NCBI GenBank assembly: GCA_900315485.1
Contig: OMZI01000004.1
Location: 32,336 to 96,335, forward strand
Length of the DNA: 64,000 nucleotides
DNA from: an uncultured Eubacteriales bacterium
Lineage (GTDB): Bacteria > Bacillota > Clostridia > Peptostreptococcales > Anaerovoracaceae
Reading direction: 5' to 3'
Every line of letters starts with the position of its first letter. Position 1 is the first letter of the stretch. This document shows, piece by piece, positions 60,258-64,000 of the stretch. The notes under the pieces are model-generated. The model did not search any database. It was not told the DNA's origin and was given only the letters and a program-made list of their open reading frames with translations. Made by a program: the position numbers and the translations under genes.

Positions 60258-61277
60258 ATGGGTTTTGTTTACAAGACTGAAGAGTTCAACAAAGTCCTCG
60301 AAGCTCTTGAAAGTAAGTACAGGATATTCGCGCCGGTGTTAAAAGTCGGAGAGGGCCGCTTCAGAGACACCGATGTGATCCGTTACGACTACATCAGCCG
60401 CATCGAAGATGCAGAGCTGGAGGAACGTTCGGATTACTCCTTTAAGGAGATCCTGATACCTCTTTCGGAGACTATGTTCTACTTTACAGAGAACGAGATA
60501 AAGGAAGCGGATTATGATGCCCGTCCTGTAATCGTGCTGATGAGAAGCTGCGATATCCATGCGGTGAAGAGACTCGATCAGATGTATACGGGTAACGGGC
60601 CGAACAACGACTGGTTCTATGAGAGACTCAGAGACAGAGTGAAATTCGCTCTGATCGGATGCGGGAAGGCGTGTCCGAACAGCTTCTGCGTAGATATGGG
60701 AAGCAATAAGACAGATGAGTATGCTTTCTCAATCGATGTGATCGACGGAAAAGTTTACTGCGATGTCAAAGATGAGGAGTTGCTTGCTGCATTTGAAGGC
60801 GCAGGCGGTGCAAAAGATAATGTTGAGCCTCGTTTTGTGACAGAGGCAGAGTTCAGGGTCGAAAGGCCGGAGGAAGTACCTATAGAGTTGTTCAAGGACT
60901 CTATGTGGGATGAGTACACCAAGCGTTGTGTCAACTGCGGCCGCTGTAACTTCGTATGCCCGACATGCACATGCTTTACAATTCAGGATATTTTCTATAC
61001 GGATAACGGCAGAGTCGGAGAGCGCCGCCGTGTGAATGCTTCCTGCATGGTTGACGGATATACCGATGTGGCGGGCGGCCTGGTAATGAGAAAGACCAAC
61101 GGCGAGAGAATGAGATTCAAGGTGCTGCACAAGGTGTACGACTTCAGAAAACGCTTTGGCTACGATATGTGCGTAGGCTGCGGACGCTGCGATACTGTAT
61201 GCCCTGAGTACATCTCGTTTGCGAACTGTATCAACAAACTTAACGCGAGAGTGAAGGAGGTGTCAGCTAATGTGTAA
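60258..61277 (+). CDS. asrA: Anaerobic sulfite reductase subunit A
   Basis: A 339-residue AsrA. The C-terminal ferredoxin part has CVNCGRCNFVCPTCTC and CVGCGRCDTVCPEYIS; the N-terminal part is the AsrA/HdrB-like electron-input domain. It passes electrons within the NADH-dependent sulfite reductase AsrABC. ATG 60258 with CGGAGGGA upstream is used; an earlier ATG at 60189 adds an unlikely leader. Overlaps asrB by 8 bp. Confidence 0.92.
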   Translation: MGFVYKTEEFNKVLEALESKYRIFAPVLKVGEGRFRDTDVIRYDYISRIEDAELEERSDYSFKEILIPLSETMFYFTENEIKEADYDARPVIVLMRSCDIHAVKRLDQMYTGNGPNNDWFYERLRDRVKFALIGCGKACPNSFCVDMGSNKTDEYAFSIDVIDGKVYCDVKDEELLAAFEGAGGAKDNVEPRFVTEAEFRVERPEEVPIELFKDSMWDEYTKRCVNCGRCNFVCPTCTCFTIQDIFYTDNGRVGERRRVNASCMVDGYTDVAGGLVMRKTNGERMRFKVLHKVYDFRKRFGYDMCVGCGRCDTVCPEYISFANCINKLNARVKEVSANV

Positions 61278-62073
61278 CTGCGGGAAAAATGAATATACAC
61301 CTGTTCCTTCAAAGCTTCAGGACATTATAAAACACACAGCTCAGGAGTGGACGTTCAGATTTACTTACGTGGGAGACGTAAAGCCCGGCCAGTTTTTCCA
61401 GATCTCGATCCCGAAGGTCGGAGAGTGCCCAATCTCAGTCAGCGGAATCGGACCTGACTACGTTGACCTGACGCTGAGAGCTGTAGGAAAAGTAACGGAT
61501 TATCTTTTTGAAAACTTCAAGGCAGGAGACAGCCTCTTCCTCCGCGGACCTTACGGCAATGGCTTTGATGTACATGAGTATGAAGGCGGAGAGCTGATCA
61601 TCGTTGTCGGAGGTACTGCGGTTTCGCCTGTAAGAGGAGTAGTACAGTATCTGTGCGAAACTGAAAGTGCGAAAGACGTACACATGATTGCAGGATTCAA
61701 GGATCCGGGAGAGATCATGTTCAAGGCCGACCTTAAAGACTGGGCTGATAAGATCGATCTGACACTTACTGTCGATGGCGCGCCTGAAGGATATGAAGGC
61801 AATGTCGGGCTGGTCACAAAATACATTCCGGATATCCCGATCAGAGATATCAGCAAGTGCAAGGCCATCGTAGTCGGACCTCCTCCGATGATCAAATTCT
61901 CTATGATCGAGCTCGTCAAGAGAGGCCTCAGTGAAGACAACGTATGGATCTCGGATTCGAGAAGGATGAGCTGCGGGATCGGAAAGTGCGGTCACTGCCG
62001 CATCAACGACAAGTATGTCTGCATCGACGGTCCTGTATTCAAGTTCTCTGAACACAAGTCGCTGATCGATTAG
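61270..62073 (+). CDS. asrB: Anaerobic sulfite reductase subunit B
   Basis: A 267-residue ferredoxin-reductase-type FAD/NAD subunit: FQISIPKVGECPISVSGIG, LFLRGPYGNGFDV, VVGGTAVSPVRGVV, and a C-terminal Cys-rich CGIGKCGHCRINDKYVC that binds 2Fe-2S. Takes electrons from NADH for sulfite reduction. Starts inside the end of asrA. Confidence 0.93.
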   Translation: MCNCGKNEYTPVPSKLQDIIKHTAQEWTFRFTYVGDVKPGQFFQISIPKVGECPISVSGIGPDYVDLTLRAVGKVTDYLFENFKAGDSLFLRGPYGNGFDVHEYEGGELIIVVGGTAVSPVRGVVQYLCETESAKDVHMIAGFKDPGEIMFKADLKDWADKIDLTLTVDGAPEGYEGNVGLVTKYIPDIPIRDISKCKAIVVGPPPMIKFSMIELVKRGLSEDNVWISDSRRMSCGIGKCGHCRINDKYVCIDGPVFKFSEHKSLID

Positions 62074-62087
62074 CGGGAGGTGTAATC

Positions 62088-63119
62088 ATGAACAAGACGA
62101 GTTTAGATACTAATTTAAAGAAACTGAAGAAAAACGCCTTCCGTGTTTCCAAGGTCAGAGGCGAAACAGCTTCCCGTATACGCTGTCCGGGAGGAGAGAT
62201 AGATGTTGACTCGCTTCAGCGTGTCGTCGATATCGCCAGAAAATATGGTAAGGGCATGGTAAACATCACGAACCGCCAGGGATTTGAGATCCCGGGAATC
62301 GACCTGAAGGATGTTGAAGAAGTCAACAAGGCCCTTCAGCTGATCATTGAGAACAGAGGCGTCAATCAGGAAGACTATAACGGCGGATATCCTGCTTCCG
62401 GAACACGTAATGTCGTGGCTTGTCCGGGCAAACAGCTCTGCCCGTTCGCCAACTATGATACAAAGAAATTCGCGCAGGAGATAGATAAGGCTATATTCCC
62501 GAACGATCATCACGTTAAGATCGCCTTCACAGGCTGCTCGAATGACTGCGCACACACACGTCTTAATGACTTTGGTATCATCGGCATGAGTGAGCCTCAG
62601 TACAACAAGGACAGGTGTGTCGGATGTGAGCAGTGCGTCAAGTACTGCAGGAAAAGATCGGTCGGAGCCCTCAAAGTTGTAAACGGCAAGATCGAGCGTG
62701 ACGCTAACAAGTGCGTAGGATGCGCGCTTTGTGTTAATTACTGCCCGACAAGAGCATGGACAAGAAGTAAGGAAGAATACTTCCGCGTCGTGCTGCTCGG
62801 GCGTACCGGCAAGAAGAATCCGCGCATGGCAGAAGATTTCATGAGATGGGCTGATCACGATACTGTGAAGAAGGTCATCTGCAATGTGTATGCATATCTT
62901 GATGAGTATCTGGACAGAGCAGCAGTCGAGAGCAAGGAGCATATTGGTTACATCGTAGACCGTACGGGATTTGAAGAATTCCTGAAATACATCATGAAGG
63001 ATGTCACTCCGAATCCGAAGTGCGAGATCCAGGGACGCATTTACTGGGGCGGTAAGCGCTATGATCAGGGTAACGAGCTGAGACAGTCTATGTTCCGCTT
63101 CTCCGAAAGAGAAGAGTAG
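62088..63119 (+). CDS. asrC: Anaerobic sulfite reductase subunit C, siroheme subunit
   Basis: A 343-residue catalytic subunit. Siroheme-4Fe-4S ligands lie in CPGKQLCPFANYDTKK and TGCSNDCAHTRLNDFGIIG; two ferredoxin motifs follow (CVGCEQCVKYCRKRSVGAL, CVGCALCVNYCPTRAW). Reduces sulfite to sulfide by six electrons. GGGAGG upstream supports ATG 62088. The operon makes sulfide and may also serve as an electron sink. Confidence 0.93.
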   Translation: MNKTSLDTNLKKLKKNAFRVSKVRGETASRIRCPGGEIDVDSLQRVVDIARKYGKGMVNITNRQGFEIPGIDLKDVEEVNKALQLIIENRGVNQEDYNGGYPASGTRNVVACPGKQLCPFANYDTKKFAQEIDKAIFPNDHHVKIAFTGCSNDCAHTRLNDFGIIGMSEPQYNKDRCVGCEQCVKYCRKRSVGALKVVNGKIERDANKCVGCALCVNYCPTRAWTRSKEEYFRVVLLGRTGKKNPRMAEDFMRWADHDTVKKVICNVYAYLDEYLDRAAVESKEHIGYIVDRTGFEEFLKYIMKDVTPNPKCEIQGRIYWGGKRYDQGNELRQSMFRFSEREE

Positions 63120-63163
63120 TAAGGTATCATTTTGCCTCAAAAGAAAAGAAGGGTAAGAACAAA

Positions 63164-63877
63164 ATGTCAGAAAAGATACCTGCTAAAAATGATGAAAGCC
63201 TGAAATCGATATTACAAGGGACTGCGCTGTTCATGAATCTGAGCGAAGAGGAAATACAGCTCTGTTTCGAGTGCAGTAAGGCGGAAAGCATTTATTATGA
63301 GAAAGGCGAAATGATTTTTTCCGAGGAAGATAATCCTGCCGGCATGCCTGTGCTGATCAGCGGCTCCGTTACTCTTGGAATGGATTACTATGACGGGAAA
63401 AGAAGTATCATCGCTATCTATGAGAACAGAGGCGACGTTTTCGGCCATGAGTATATCCTCATAGGACAGAGCAAATACGGAATGTACGCGCAGGCTCAGA
63501 CAAAGTCACATATTCTTATGATACCGAAAGCCTTTCTTGTAGGGACCTGTGAGCGTAACTGCGGTTTTCATTCTATTTTGATTTCGAATATGCTGCAGCT
63601 GATGGCACGTAAATCACTGACTCTCAACGAGCGGCTTGAGATAATGTCCTGCAGTACTCTGAGACAGAAAATAGCTAAGATGATATTGTTCAGTATCGGG
63701 GGAAAAGCACCCACGTCGGTTTCCATGAGCAGACAGGAAATGGCAGACTTCCTTAATACTGCACGGCCGTCTCTTTCAAGAGAACTTATGAGAATGCAGA
63801 ATGACGGTCTGATAACTGTTGAAGGCAGAAAGATCACTGTAAGAAATAAGAGCGCGCTGGAAGAGCTGCTCAACTGA
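63164..63877 (+). CDS. Crp/Fnr-family regulator 2
   Basis: A 237-residue regulator: sensor barrel (YYEKGEMIFSEEDNPAGMPVLISGSVTLG, GDVFGHEYILIG) and winged helix (SVSMSRQEMADFLNTARPSLSRELMRMQNDGLI). No Fnr-type N-terminal Cys cluster. It follows asrC by 44 bp and probably controls the asr operon, whose promoter holds an ideally placed palindrome. Confidence 0.87.
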   Translation: MSEKIPAKNDESLKSILQGTALFMNLSEEEIQLCFECSKAESIYYEKGEMIFSEEDNPAGMPVLISGSVTLGMDYYDGKRSIIAIYENRGDVFGHEYILIGQSKYGMYAQAQTKSHILMIPKAFLVGTCERNCGFHSILISNMLQLMARKSLTLNERLEIMSCSTLRQKIAKMILFSIGGKAPTSVSMSRQEMADFLNTARPSLSRELMRMQNDGLITVEGRKITVRNKSALEELLN

Positions 63878-63906
63878 TAGTTGAATAAAAAGAGAAAAGA
63901 AAATAG

Positions 63907-63941
63907 GGCTGTCGCATTTAGATAAAATGTGGCAGCCTCTT
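63907..63941 (+). terminator. Terminator of the asr operon
   Basis: GGCTGTCGCATTT (63907-63919) pairs over 13 bp, with two G-U pairs, to AAATGTGGCAGCC (63925-63937); the T-tail TCTT is short. Confidence 0.6.
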
Positions 63942-63950
63942 AACGTAAAC

Positions 63951-64000
63951 AGCAGACAGCCTCAGACAGAGAGCAAGCTCTCAGTCATCAGCAGTCTGCT
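63951..64000 (+). repeat. Nested inverted repeat at the window edge
   Basis: AGCAGAC (63951-63957) is the inverse of GTCTGCT (63994-64000), and GAGAGC-AA-GCTCTC lies inside. It could be another terminator, an RNA leader or the end of a repeat; the window cuts it off. Confidence 0.4.

Noticed and set aside
62115-63140. A 341-residue minus-strand frame opposite asrC
   Set aside because: Shadow of the siroheme subunit, which has clear cofactor motifs on the plus strand.

Overview
The window looks like chromosomal DNA of a strictly anaerobic, low-to-mid GC Gram-positive bacterium of the Clostridia, probably gut-associated. This rests on gene content: anaerobic sulfite reductase asrABC, PucR and ArgR-type regulation, a Firmicutes-style L13 leader, a TPP riboswitch, lipobox proteins, a UmuC-like polymerase with a YolD-like partner, and an IS605-type tnpB element. 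No tRNA, rRNA, CRISPR array, prophage or replication origin was seen. Family or species cannot be assigned from the sequence alone.

Region by region. 0-6.8 kb: end of an AEC-type carrier, mntP, a secreted GH20-like glycosidase and a MacB-like ABC exporter. 6.9-24.9 kb: a large accessory catabolic region. It starts with an acyl-CoA ligase overlapping an MtnA/eIF2B-like isomerase. It continues with two divergent arms either side of a PucR regulator; each arm carries a roughly 937-residue protein that joins an Old-Yellow-Enzyme/enoate-reductase-type Fe-S flavoprotein to an acetoacetate-decarboxylase-like domain, plus SDR dehydrogenases (one a tandem SDR-SDR fusion) and a 3-hydroxyacyl-CoA-dehydrogenase-like protein. 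It ends with a two-subunit aconitase X and an EamA transporter. This is the best candidate for an undescribed pathway. 25-27.3 kb: two CobW/G3E GTPases, one with a long His/Asp repeat and one fused to a DUF1980-like domain, behind paired palindromic operators, suggesting metal homeostasis. 27.3-42.3 kb: GH25 lysozyme, AraC regulator, Y-family polymerase, malic enzyme, TauE/SafE carrier, glycerate kinase, rplM-rpsI, an EamA carrier followed by a tnpB element, a flavoprotein, a racemase-family protein and a lipoprotein cyclophilin.

42.4-48.7 kb: argG-argH behind a consensus promoter with ARG-box-like operators, then an amino-acid ABC importer and a dimethylarginine dimethylaminohydrolase (DDAH) homologue, together able to turn imported (methyl)arginine into citrulline and back to arginine. 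48.7-51.7 kb: L(+)-tartrate dehydratase ttdAB divergent from a dicarboxylate symporter. 53.3-58.3 kb: TPP-riboswitch-controlled thiamine salvage operon thiM-thiE-HAD-thiD-cytX-tenA. 58.5-63.9 kb: anaerobic sulfite reductase asrABC with a ferredoxin-like gene, flanked by two Crp/Fnr regulators; two perfect palindromes lie at exactly -41.5 from predicted start sites.

Functions come from recognising motifs and family-level similarity by eye; no search was run. Promoters and RNA elements are predictions from sequence pattern.
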